Positions 16,514 through 23,874 of a DNA stretch of 34,818 nt are shown piece by piece. The stretch comes from Oscillospiraceae bacterium (GTDB lineage: Bacteria > Bacillota > Clostridia > Oscillospirales > CAG-272), in assembly GCA_015064415.1 (NCBI GenBank), contig SVSG01000024.1:1-34818 (forward strand), given 5' to 3'. The notes below the pieces were generated by a model, which saw only the letters and a list, made by a program, of their open reading frames with translations, made no database searches and was not told the origin of the DNA. Positions within the stretch are counted from its first letter, which is position 1. Each line of letters opens with the position of its first letter. Both the position numbers and the translations under genes were made by a program.

Positions 16514-16603
16514 GGGCCATTCGTGAATGGCCCCTACGGTTTTGCGTGTTTCGCAAACAAGGCGGCTGCTTGCAAGCTTGTAGGGGCGCTTCACGAAGCG
16601 CCC
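16514..16603. repeat. REPIN-like inverted pair of REP hairpins
   Basis: Two 24-base units face each other. The right unit (16580-16603) reads GTAG followed by the hairpin GGGCGCTTCACGAAGCGCCC. The left unit (16514-16537), read on the minus strand, is GTAG followed by GGGCCATTCACGAATGGCCC. They differ only at stem positions and the differences are compensatory (CA/TG against GC/GC). A GTAG tetranucleotide before a hairpin, in inverted pairs, is the hallmark of REP sequences mobilised by RAYT transposases. Two small palindromes lie between them. The whole sits in the 153-bp gap between DUF2344 and the pseudouridine synthase gene. Confidence 0.7.
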
Positions 16604-16647
16604 GTTTTCTCACCCCGTTATGGCACTTTTTGTCGAAAGGAGCATAT

Positions 16648-17775
16648 ATGGAGATCCTGTTTGAGGACGCGTATATCGTGGTTGCGATCAAGCCGCGTGG
16701 CGTGCTTTCCGAGAGCCACGAGCGCGAGGAGAATATGCCCGCCCTGCTTGGTGGGGGTGTGTATCCCGTGCACCGCCTGGACCGCACCGTGGGCGGTGTG
16801 ATGGTGTATGCCAAAACGCGCGAGGCGGCGGCAAAGCTTTCCACCGCCATCCAACAAAACAAGCTGGAAAAGGAATACACCGCCATTGTTTCGGGCGTGC
16901 CCGTGCCCGCTGCGGGTGAGCTGCGCGATCACCTTTTTAAGGACAGCGCGAAAAACAAGAGCTTCGTGGTGACAAACGCCAGAAAAGGCGCCAAGGAAGC
17001 CGTTTTGTTCTACGAAACAGCAAATACGTGTCCGTATGGCGAAAGCGCGCTGACGCGCGTGAAAATCCGCTTGCAAACGGGGCGCTCGCACCAGATCCGC
17101 GTGCAGTTTTCCTCGCGTGGCTGGCCGCTTGCGGGGGATGGGAAATACGGCTCGCGCGTGAAGGCACCTTACCCCGCGTTGTATGCCACGGGACTTTGCT
17201 TCCCGCACCCGAAAAACGGCAAAAGCATGCGCTTTTCCGCCCCCGTGCCGGGGGATTTTCCATGGGACCTGTTCGGCACCTCACAGTATGAGATCGAGCG
17301 GAAATACCTGATCGAATATCCCGACGTCACGGTGCTTGCCGCCGCCGAGGGCGTGCGTGTAAAACGCATCGAGCAGACCTATCTGCTTGCCGCCGAAGGG
17401 GAGACGCACCGCGTGCGAAAAATGACGGAAAACGGCAATACGTATTACGTGGAAACGCGCAAACGGCGCATCAACGATCTGCGTGCCACCGAGGAGGAGC
17501 GTACCGTCACCGAGGCGGAATATGCGGCGTTGCTGACCCGCGCCGATCCCGAGCGGCATGCCGTTTGCAAGACCCGCTACGCCATCCCGTACAAGGGGCG
17601 GGTGGTAGAGGTGGATCTGTACGATTTCTGGCAGGATCGCGCCAGTGCAGAGGTGGAGCTTGCAAGCGAGACGGAAGTTGTCGAGTTACCGCCATATCTG
17701 CACGTGATCCGCGACGTTACCGCTGATAAACGCTATAAAAACGTGAATCTGGCAAGGGAATTGCCGAAGGATTAA
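16648..17775 (+). CDS. RluA-type pseudouridine synthase fused to a CYTH domain
   Basis: A 375-aa two-domain protein; the ATG at 16648 follows GAAAGGAG. Residues 1-208 are an RluA-family synthase, with VHRLDRTVGG (catalytic D45), LEKEYTAIVSG, RLQTGRSHQIRVQF (143-154) and GDGKYG. It should isomerise uridine in rRNA or tRNA. From about 213 a CYTH domain begins: YEIERKYLI carries the ExExK signature (E215, E217, K219), followed by basic strands (HRVRKM, ETRKRRI), VVEVDLYDFW and AEVELASE. CYTH proteins bind triphosphates (thiamine triphosphatases, RNA triphosphatases, class IV cyclases). There is no frameshift at the join. I do not know this fusion as a standard architecture. Confidence 0.87.
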   Translation: MEILFEDAYIVVAIKPRGVLSESHEREENMPALLGGGVYPVHRLDRTVGGVMVYAKTREAAAKLSTAIQQNKLEKEYTAIVSGVPVPAAGELRDHLFKDSAKNKSFVVTNARKGAKEAVLFYETANTCPYGESALTRVKIRLQTGRSHQIRVQFSSRGWPLAGDGKYGSRVKAPYPALYATGLCFPHPKNGKSMRFSAPVPGDFPWDLFGTSQYEIERKYLIEYPDVTVLAAAEGVRVKRIEQTYLLAAEGETHRVRKMTENGNTYYVETRKRRINDLRATEEERTVTEAEYAALLTRADPERHAVCKTRYAIPYKGRVVEVDLYDFWQDRASAEVELASETEVVELPPYLHVIRDVTADKRYKNVNLARELPKD

Positions 17776-17794
17776 AGGGAATATGCACGAAATT

Positions 17795-17827
17795 GCGCGG
17801 AAGTGTTGCTTCCGCGCTTTTTCTTTA
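17795..17827 (+). terminator. terminator of the rlmB-CYTH operon
   Basis: GCGCGGAAG with CTTCCGCGC around TGTTG, then TTTTTCTTT. Confidence 0.85.
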
Positions 17828-17848
17828 TTTTTCGCGCATGCGTGAGAA

Positions 17849-17910
17849 AAATGTCGGAACCGCGGCTTCCGAGCGCTTCCGACATTTCCGGAAAAGAAAA
17901 AATGTCCGAA
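17849..17910 (+). promoter_or_regulatory. candidate operators for the S24 repressor
   Basis: An 11-bp inverted repeat AAATGTCGGAA (17849-17859) and TTCCGACATTT (17877-17887) is followed by a third half site AAATGTCCGAA (17900-17910). They lie 27-88 bases upstream of the -35 of the repressor gene, as expected for autoregulation by a LexA/CI-like protein. The 17-bp gap between arms is long for a single dimer, so two sites are possible. Confidence 0.5.
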
Positions 17911-17936
17911 TTTGGAAAGAAATTTTGGCAAACCCC

Positions 17937-17965
17937 TTTACAAAAACGGAAAAATGTGATAAAAT
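17937..17965 (+). promoter_or_regulatory. promoter of the XRE-S24 gene
   Basis: TTTACA (17937-17942), 17 bp, TAAAAT (17960-17965) with an extended TGA. Confidence 0.65.
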
Positions 17966-17995
17966 GATGCCAAACAAGGAAATTGGAGGTGCGAT

Positions 17996-18796
17996 ATGGA
18001 CTACATCAAACGCATCAAAGAGGTAAAATCCGCCCGTAAAATGACCAATGACGAGCTTTCCGAGCGTACCGGCATCCCCGGCGGCACGCTTTCCAAAATT
18101 CTCGCCGGCATCAGCGAAACGCCCAAGTTCTGCAACATCGTTGCGATCTGTGAGGCGCTGAATTGCTCGCTGGATTACATCGTTTACGGCCTGGAGGAAA
18201 ACAAAAACAATTATACCCTCACCGATGAGGAAATTGAGATGATCGAAGAGTACCGCACCCTGGACCCCCGCGGGCAGGAGACGGTTGCCGCCATCATCGA
18301 ATCGCAGGGTGCCTACGTGCCGCGCATCGAGCGCCTGCCCTTGCGCAAGGGCGCCAAGATCCTTGCGCCCGAGCCCCTTTCCGCGCGCCTTGCGGCCGCT
18401 TACATTTCCAACTCCAACGGCATTGCGCGCATTCCGTTGCCGCTTTTCGATCTGCCCGTTTCCGCAGGCACCGGCATGGCACTGGATTATGACGATGCGG
18501 ACACCATCATGGTGCGCGATACCACCCGCACGCGTGAGGCGGATTTTGCCCTTCGCATCAGCGGAAACTCGATGGAGCCGCGCTATCATGACGGCGATAT
18601 CCTTCTGGTGCAGGAGTGTGAGACGCTGGAGTTCGGTGAGCTTGGCATCTTTATTCTGGACGGAAGCGGATTTTTCAAGGTCTATGGCGGCGACCGTCTT
18701 TACTCCTTGAACGAGGAATACGGCGATATTTTGTTAAAGGACTTCGCGGACGTGCGTGTGGCAGGTCGCGTGATCGGAAAACTGAGAAAGAGATAA
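17996..18796 (+). CDS. XRE-family repressor with S24 (LexA/CI-like) peptidase domain
   Basis: A 266-aa DNA-binding repressor. Residues 1-65 form an XRE helix-turn-helix (MTNDELSERTGIPGGTLSKILAG). The C-terminal S24 domain has SGNSMEPRYHDGDILLV with nucleophile S192 and the general-base Lys in FFKVYG (K228). VSAG at about 155-158 supplies an Ala-Gly bond in the position cut in LexA and CI proteins. It is therefore expected to self-cleave when stimulated by RecA or another signal. There is no prophage around it. It is followed 3 bases later by a CE15-like esterase gene, so the two are probably co-transcribed. The regulated genes are unknown apart from its own promoter. Confidence 0.9.
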   Translation: MDYIKRIKEVKSARKMTNDELSERTGIPGGTLSKILAGISETPKFCNIVAICEALNCSLDYIVYGLEENKNNYTLTDEEIEMIEEYRTLDPRGQETVAAIIESQGAYVPRIERLPLRKGAKILAPEPLSARLAAAYISNSNGIARIPLPLFDLPVSAGTGMALDYDDADTIMVRDTTRTREADFALRISGNSMEPRYHDGDILLVQECETLEFGELGIFILDGSGFFKVYGGDRLYSLNEEYGDILLKDFADVRVAGRVIGKLRKR

Positions 18797-18799
18797 TTT

Positions 18800-19870
18800 A
18801 TGTGTATCAAGATCAATGAAATACTGGCCGAGCGTCATTTGCCTTTGCTGTTGCGGACGTCGGATGGGGGCCCCTTGAAAAAAGAGGGCTTCGAGGCGTA
18901 CCGCGCAGAGCTTCTTTCGCTTCTTGCGCAAGAGGTCTACGGCACGGCACCTGCGGCGCCCGCCGAGGTGCGTGTGAGCGAGCAAAAGTGCCGCCCCAAG
19001 GAGTTTGCGGGGAAGGCAACCGTGCGCGAGCTGACGCTCTCCTTTGACACGGAGCGGGGCGAGTTTTCTTTCCCCGTGACCGAGGTGCGCCCGAACGGCG
19101 TGCCGAAAAAATGCCCGATGTTCGTGGTGCTGAATTTCAGGCCCGATATCCCCGATAAATATCTGCCGATGGAGGAGATATTGGACGCGGGATGCGGCGT
19201 GCTCCGCATTTACTATAACGACGTGGCTCTTGACGGCGACGACGGCTTTGCGGGTGGCATTGCCGCGATGTATGACCGCGAAAGGTACACGTGGGGCAAG
19301 CTCCGTATGTGGGCGTTTGCCGCCTCGCGCGCGTTGGATTATTTGCTTAAAACCGATTACGTGGATCGCAAGCGGATCGCCGTGGCAGGGCACTCCCGCC
19401 TTGGAAAAACCGCATTGCTTGCTGCCGCTTTCGATACGCGCTTCTCGCTTGCCTGCGTGAATAACAGCGGTTGCAGCGGTGCCGCGCTTTCCCGCGGCAA
19501 AGAAGGGGAGCGCGTGCGCGATATTACCAAGCGCTTTCCTTACTGGTTTTGTGAAAACTACAAAAAATATGCCGATCACGAGGCGGATATGCCCTTTGAC
19601 CAGCACTTTCTGATTGCCGCCGTCGCGCCGCGCCGTGTGGCAGTCGGTGCGGCGCTGGAGGACATCTGGGCAGACACCGATGCGCAATATCTTGCCTGCT
19701 GTGCCGCTTCTCCCGCCTTTGAGCTACTTGGCAAGAAGGGCTTTATCCACCCCGACCGCTTGCCCCAGCCGGGTGACTTTTTCAGCGCGGGGCAGATCAC
19801 CTTCCACCTGCGCGAGGGAACGCATTTTTTCTCCCGCGCCGACTGGCACTGCTATCTTTCCTTGATATAA
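18800..19870 (+). CDS. CE15-like alpha/beta hydrolase (glucuronoyl esterase family)
   Basis: A 356-aa hydrolase lacking a signal peptide, hence probably intracellular. The nucleophile elbow is GHSRLGKTAL with S199, where CE15 enzymes have GCSRxGK. Further family features are CVNNSGCSGAALSR, ITKRFPYWFCENYKKY, DMPFDQHFLIAAVAPRRV and the C-terminal REGTHFF and DWHCYL, which should carry the catalytic His. CE15 enzymes cleave esters of 4-O-methyl-glucuronic acid in plant xylan; a cytoplasmic form may act on imported oligosaccharides or on another ester. It lies downstream of the S24 repressor and convergent with a NagD-like gene. Confidence 0.78.
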   Translation: MCIKINEILAERHLPLLLRTSDGGPLKKEGFEAYRAELLSLLAQEVYGTAPAAPAEVRVSEQKCRPKEFAGKATVRELTLSFDTERGEFSFPVTEVRPNGVPKKCPMFVVLNFRPDIPDKYLPMEEILDAGCGVLRIYYNDVALDGDDGFAGGIAAMYDRERYTWGKLRMWAFAASRALDYLLKTDYVDRKRIAVAGHSRLGKTALLAAAFDTRFSLACVNNSGCSGAALSRGKEGERVRDITKRFPYWFCENYKKYADHEADMPFDQHFLIAAVAPRRVAVGAALEDIWADTDAQYLACCAASPAFELLGKKGFIHPDRLPQPGDFFSAGQITFHLREGTHFFSRADWHCYLSLI

Positions 19871-19908
19871 AAACAAAAAGGACGAGAAATTTCTCGTCCT
19901 TTTTGTTT
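19871..19908. terminator. bidirectional terminator
   Basis: A 19-base-arm palindrome, AAACAAAAAGGACGAGAAA and its complement, between convergent genes; poly-U in both directions. Confidence 0.9.
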
Positions 19909-19910
19909 TG

Positions 19911-20699
19911 TCAGATGCCTGCGATCGCACCCACGTCGCGCAAAATATACTTCGGGCGATAGGGGAAGCGCTCGATATTTTCCATCGTGCTGACACCGGA
20001 AAGCACCAGTACGGTGTCCAGCTCGCTTTCGATGCCCGCGATAATATCGGTGTCCATACGGTCACCGATGATGGCGGTGTCTTCGCGGTTGCACTCCAGC
20101 TTTTTCATGGCGTGGCGCATCATCAACGGGTTGGGCTTGCCCACGTAGTAGGGCTCCTTGCCTGTGGTCATTTCAATGGGGGAAATGAGCGCGCGGCAGG
20201 CGGGAATGATGCCGTTTTCTGCAGGGGCGGTGAGGTCGGGGTTGGTGCCGATCAGCTTGGCGCCATTTTGCACCAGCTTGACGGCGCGCTCGATCTTTTC
20301 ATAATTAAGGGAGCGTGTTTCGCCGAACACCACGTAATCGGGGCTGACGTCATTCATGCTGAAGCCCGCCTCGTAAAGCGCGTAGGTAAGGCCGGGCTCA
20401 CCGATCACGTAAACCGAGCCGCCGGGGCATTGGCTTTTGAGGAAGGAAGCCGTGGCGAGGGCGCTGGTATAAAAGTGATCCTCGCTGACCGCAAGACCCA
20501 TGCGGGAAAGCTTCATTTCAAGCTCCCTTGGCGAGCGCTCGGAGCTGTTTGTCAAAAACAAAAATTTCTTATCGTTGGCAAGAAGCCATTCCACAAATTC
20601 AGACACGTGCGGAAGAAGCTGATTGCCGTGATAGATCACGCCGTCCATGTCGCAGATAAAGGCCTTTTTTTCTTGTAACAATTTGATATCAGGTGTCAT
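19911..20699 (-). CDS. HAD-IIA phosphatase, NagD-like
   Basis: A 262-aa NagD/p-nitrophenylphosphatase-type phosphatase. DMDGVIYHG at 17-25 has the nucleophile D17 and D19, TNSSERSPRE is motif II, YYVGKPNPLMM carries the Lys of motif III and IGDRMDTDIIAG the metal-binding acids. The C2 cap lies between motifs II and III. The ribosome binding site AGGAGG lies just upstream of the ATG. Relatives dephosphorylate nucleoside monophosphates or sugar phosphates, so it may clear excess sugar phosphates from the neighbouring sugar locus; this is inference. Its -10 region contains a 10-bp sequence shared with the isomerase operon. Confidence 0.88.
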   Translation of the reverse strand: MTPDIKLLQEKKAFICDMDGVIYHGNQLLPHVSEFVEWLLANDKKFLFLTNSSERSPRELEMKLSRMGLAVSEDHFYTSALATASFLKSQCPGGSVYVIGEPGLTYALYEAGFSMNDVSPDYVVFGETRSLNYEKIERAVKLVQNGAKLIGTNPDLTAPAENGIIPACRALISPIEMTTGKEPYYVGKPNPLMMRHAMKKLECNREDTAIIGDRMDTDIIAGIESELDTVLVLSGVSTMENIERFPYRPKYILRDVGAIAGI

Positions 20700-20730
20700 A
20701 TGGAACCTCCTTGCCTTTCTTTATGAATAG

Positions 20731-20740
20731 CATACCACAT
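20731..20740 (-). promoter_or_regulatory. -10 region of the NagD-like gene overlapping a shared 10-mer
   Basis: On the minus strand ATGTGGTATG overlaps a TATGCT -10. The same 10-mer occurs at 23766-23775, just downstream of the isomerase operon -10. It may be a common operator. No good -35 is visible. The rest of 20741-20846 holds nothing I can name. Confidence 0.3.
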
Positions 20741-20846
20741 GTTTGTGAATAAAATATGAACGAACGCGCCCTTGCGAGGGTATAAACGCATATTTATAAG
20801 GTGTTTTTGCAAAAAAGTTTTTGAATCGGGCAATTTGGCGTTTGGC

Positions 20847-20885
20847 AAAAAGGGTGAGGTGCTTTTGAAAGCACCTCACCCTTTT
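20847..20885 (-). terminator. terminator of the isomerase operon
   Basis: An 18-bp perfect stem AAAAGGGTGAGGTGCTTT with its complement (20847-20864 and 20868-20885) right after the stop codon of the ceramidase-like gene. Confidence 0.9.
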
Positions 20886-20887
20886 GT

Positions 20888-22375
20888 TCAGAACATTTCG
20901 TTGATCTCGGAAAGCGTTTTGCGTACCAGCTGTTCGCCGCCGACGTGCCCCACGGAGCCGCTGGAAACGTATGCGGAATAGTGGCTGCCCTCCTCGGCCT
21001 TTTTGGTGGGCAGATACCCTTGTGCACCGCAGGAAAGCTGCACAAGGAAGGTCTGCGCGGCCTTGCTGCGCGCGCGGATCTGGTTGCCGTAGTTGAGGAA
21101 CAGCTCGAAGGGGTTGGTTGCAAAGGCGATATCGCCAAGGCGAAGCACGTGCATCTCGATGGGGACGATCTCCTTCGTCTTTTGTACCTCGAAGCGCGCG
21201 ATCGTGCCTGCGTGCACGTGCATACGGGCGTTGTCGGCGAAGTTGATGGTGCCCTCGCCCACCTCCTTGGCAAAATCCTCGATCGCCTTCTTGGCGGTGG
21301 CATACTCGGCAGGGGTCACGCGGCGCAAGGGAAGATCCACGATCATGTTCTTGTGCTGAAGCGTGGTCTCGCCCACGTACTCGGTCACGTCGGCAAGCGC
21401 GTACTCGATCTCGGTGGCAAGGCGACGCGCGATGCGCTCACAGCCCGACACGTCGAACATAGAAGGATCCTGACGGCGGTACTTGGGATTGATGCGCTCG
21501 ATGTTGGGATCGTCGATGGGGGATTCGGGCTCTACCCAGCGAACCAGATCACGGGGGCATTGGTCGCCCGCAGGGGAAACAAGTCCCAGGAACTGAATAT
21601 CCTTGCCGTACTTCTCGCGCAGATTGCGCTTCAGCTTGCCCATATAGTCAGAGGAAATGAAGCTGCGGTGCTCCAGTACCTGCGCGGGGCAGGCGACGTT
21701 GGCGACCACACCGGTCAGCTTTTTGTCGGGGGTGTAGGTGAAAAGCAGCTCCACGCCGCTGTCGTTGCCTGCCTCAAGCTCGGTGAAATTGGCGCTGTCC
21801 ACGTCGCCCCACATCTTGGCGGAGCCATCGTCATAGCACACGCGGCGGCACATACCGACCACGGCGCGGCCAAAGCCGGTGGCGTAAAGCCCCTCGGCGC
21901 GGTTTGCCCACGCCTCCATAGCGGCTTTTGCAATGCGCTCGATAAGGAAGCTGCGCGCCTCCTCGCCCTCCAGCAGATCCTCACCCTGATAGCTGACCAG
22001 CTTTTCGTACCTGGCGTTCGGCATCATCTCGGTCAGCACGCTAAGAGTGCTGCCGTCTACGCCGTCGCTCCTGTTGGCATAGCCCATCGAGGTGTGGGTG
22101 TGGATGGCGCTGACCATCAGCTTGTCAGCGGGGAAGGCAGGATCCTTTTCCAAAATGTACTTGCGCACGTCCCAAAGCAGCGTGCAGGGGGTGGAGACAA
22201 GGTCACAGCCGCAGAAAATAGCGGCATTGCCGTCGCAGTCGATTGCCCATGCGGTGACGGTAATGGGCGTTTCTACCACGTCGGAAATTCTTTCGTAAAA
22301 CTGGCCGACAAGGGAGACCTTTTTGCCCTCGGGAACGATGGAGACCTCGCTCCAACCAAATTTAATCTTGCTCAT
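20888..22375 (-). CDS. neutral ceramidase-like hydrolase, substrate unknown
   Basis: A 495-aa protein resembling the N-terminal domain of neutral/alkaline ceramidases. The sequence begins with FGWSEVSIVPEG, shows CGCDLVSTP and the metal-type motif SAIHTHTSMGY (about 88-98), then a long alpha/beta region with SPAGDQCPRD and, near the end, GDIAFATNPFELFLNYG. No signal peptide is present, unlike secreted ceramidases. Proteins of this kind are often encoded in carbohydrate loci and may not act on lipids. AAGGAG precedes its ATG and overlaps the stop of the isomerase gene 12 bases upstream, so the two form an operon and probably one pathway. Confidence 0.7.
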   Translation of the reverse strand: MSKIKFGWSEVSIVPEGKKVSLVGQFYERISDVVETPITVTAWAIDCDGNAAIFCGCDLVSTPCTLLWDVRKYILEKDPAFPADKLMVSAIHTHTSMGYANRSDGVDGSTLSVLTEMMPNARYEKLVSYQGEDLLEGEEARSFLIERIAKAAMEAWANRAEGLYATGFGRAVVGMCRRVCYDDGSAKMWGDVDSANFTELEAGNDSGVELLFTYTPDKKLTGVVANVACPAQVLEHRSFISSDYMGKLKRNLREKYGKDIQFLGLVSPAGDQCPRDLVRWVEPESPIDDPNIERINPKYRRQDPSMFDVSGCERIARRLATEIEYALADVTEYVGETTLQHKNMIVDLPLRRVTPAEYATAKKAIEDFAKEVGEGTINFADNARMHVHAGTIARFEVQKTKEIVPIEMHVLRLGDIAFATNPFELFLNYGNQIRARSKAAQTFLVQLSCGAQGYLPTKKAEEGSHYSAYVSSGSVGHVGGEQLVRKTLSEINEMF

Positions 22376-22386
22376 ATCCGTACTCC

Positions 22387-23739
22387 TTAATCGATGATCT
22401 CAATGCCCAAAATGTCGCAAAGGTCGGTGATGATCTCGCGGTTGTCGCCGTAGGAGATCACGTAGTGCTGGCACATCACGTTCTCCGCGAAGGCGGGTAC
22501 GTCGTCAAGCTCGATCTCAAGACCCGGCAGCTGGGGTGCGGGCTGGGTCCAGCCGGCCTCCTCCCATTTCGGAGGCGTTTTGCCGTTGCCCTTGACCATA
22601 TGCATATAGTAATTGCCGTCCACGCAGGTGAGGCGGCACATCGTCAGCTCGCCCGTTTTGACCTTACTGACGTTAAGGATGCCCTCGTTCAGCTCGCCGA
22701 AGGCGGCGGGCATCACGGTGACGTCACCCTCCACCACGGCGGCGGGCACGTAGTCGGGGACGCCTGCAAGCACGCTGTTTTCAAAGAATTCGTAGAACTC
22801 CAGATAGTGTGCGGCACCGCCGACAAGGTACTTGACCATCAGCTGGGTCACGTTGCCAAGGCAGTCGTTTTCCGGCACGGTGGCCACGCCCATCTCGTCA
22901 CCAAGCAGCATAAAGATGGGGGCGGGAGGGAAGCCGCAAAGCTTCTTCATACCGTCCACGTCCTTGAGGGAGATCGCCTCGTAGCCGCGCTCCTCGATGA
23001 TGGACTTGGCGGCAAGGTAGTAGCCGGCGGCCATCTCCATGCTCTCGCGCTTGGCGGGCTTGAGGAACTTCCACTTGGACATGCAGTTCTTGATCACCTC
23101 GTCCTTTTGCTCGGCGGTGATCTTTTCGTAGCGCTGCTGAAGCTCCAGCATTTCAAAGGTCTCGATCTCGGTACCGACCACGCGCTTGAGGGAGGGACCG
23201 TCGGCCTGCGTGCCGTACAGATTCATGTCGCGGTAGCCCGCCATACCCACGCGGGAGTGACGGAGCTTTTCGGCGGCAGCGGCGGCGCGGCAGTAGCGTG
23301 CCACACGGGCAGCACCCGAGGGCTTGCCGATGATGTCATAGATGTATTTGAAGGTGTAGCCAAGATCGTAGAAGGTCTTGCGGATGGCGGTGGTGCCTGC
23401 CTGATCGGCGGTTGTGACCACGCGACCGTCAGCCTCGATCCAGCCGCAAAGGCCCCAAAGCACCATCGGCTTGTGACGGAAATGCTCGGTCACCTTGACC
23501 ACGGCGTGCGTGGGGATCCAGCCTGCGATGCAGACCACAAGGGCGTCAAATTCCTGACCCTTGAGGGCGTTCACGGCCTTCTTGACGTCTTTTTCCTCAT
23601 AATCGTCGGTGATGGGGTATACCTTGATCAGCTCGGCGCCGGTTGCTTCCAGCTCAGCAGCGGCCTTCTCACATTTGCGGATGATGATGTCGATGGGGGT
23701 GTTGACCTCGCCAAAACCCACGAATGCAATTTTACTCAT
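22387..23739 (-). CDS. L-fucose/L-arabinose isomerase-family protein
   Basis: A 450-aa protein of the fucose/arabinose isomerase-like group. The start at 23739 (MSKIAFVGFG) has AAAGGAG 8 bases upstream; a longer frame adds 12 residues with no such site. The N-terminal half alternates strands and helices (DALVVCIAGWIPTHAVV, MVLWGLCGWIEADGR), as in the substrate-binding domain of FucI. The C-terminal half has LLGDEMGVATVPENDCLGNVTQ with the acidic residues expected to bind metal, and FPPAPIFMLLGDE. It would convert an aldose to a ketose. It is first in an operon with the ceramidase-like gene and next to an MFS transporter. The exact sugar cannot be read from the sequence. Confidence 0.82.
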   Translation of the reverse strand: MSKIAFVGFGEVNTPIDIIIRKCEKAAAELEATGAELIKVYPITDDYEEKDVKKAVNALKGQEFDALVVCIAGWIPTHAVVKVTEHFRHKPMVLWGLCGWIEADGRVVTTADQAGTTAIRKTFYDLGYTFKYIYDIIGKPSGAARVARYCRAAAAAEKLRHSRVGMAGYRDMNLYGTQADGPSLKRVVGTEIETFEMLELQQRYEKITAEQKDEVIKNCMSKWKFLKPAKRESMEMAAGYYLAAKSIIEERGYEAISLKDVDGMKKLCGFPPAPIFMLLGDEMGVATVPENDCLGNVTQLMVKYLVGGAAHYLEFYEFFENSVLAGVPDYVPAAVVEGDVTVMPAAFGELNEGILNVSKVKTGELTMCRLTCVDGNYYMHMVKGNGKTPPKWEEAGWTQPAPQLPGLEIELDDVPAFAENVMCQHYVISYGDNREIITDLCDILGIEIID

Positions 23740-23777
23740 ATTCCATACTCCTTTCGGTAGCCAAACATACCACATCT

Positions 23778-23806
23778 ATTATAACATAAAAAAAGAAGAT
23801 ACGTAA
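23778..23806 (-). promoter_or_regulatory. promoter of the isomerase operon
   Basis: TTACGT (23801-23806), 17 bp, TATAAT (23778-23783) with an extended TGT. The 10-mer ATGTGGTATG shared with the NagD-like promoter follows at 23766-23775, near the start of transcription, where a repressor could block it. Confidence 0.55.
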
Positions 23807-23840
23807 GATGATTTTTGCAACTGGTATTCTTTTTTTGTCA

Positions 23841-23870
23841 AAAAAAGGCTCGGGAAATGCCCGAGCCTTC
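23841..23870 (-). terminator. terminator of the MFS transporter gene
   Basis: AAGGCTCGGG with CCCGAGCCTT around a 5-base loop, followed on the minus strand by TTTTTTT. Confidence 0.85.
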
Positions 23871-23874
23871 ATTT

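Noticed and set aside
17996-19870. Prophage remnant around the S24 repressor
   Set aside because: No integrase, structural or lysis gene is nearby; the neighbours are metabolic and housekeeping genes.
20945-23760. Two plus-strand frames of over 400 codons opposite the ceramidase-like and isomerase genes
   Set aside because: His/Gly/Ala-rich shadows; the minus-strand genes have ribosome binding sites, operon spacing and family motifs.
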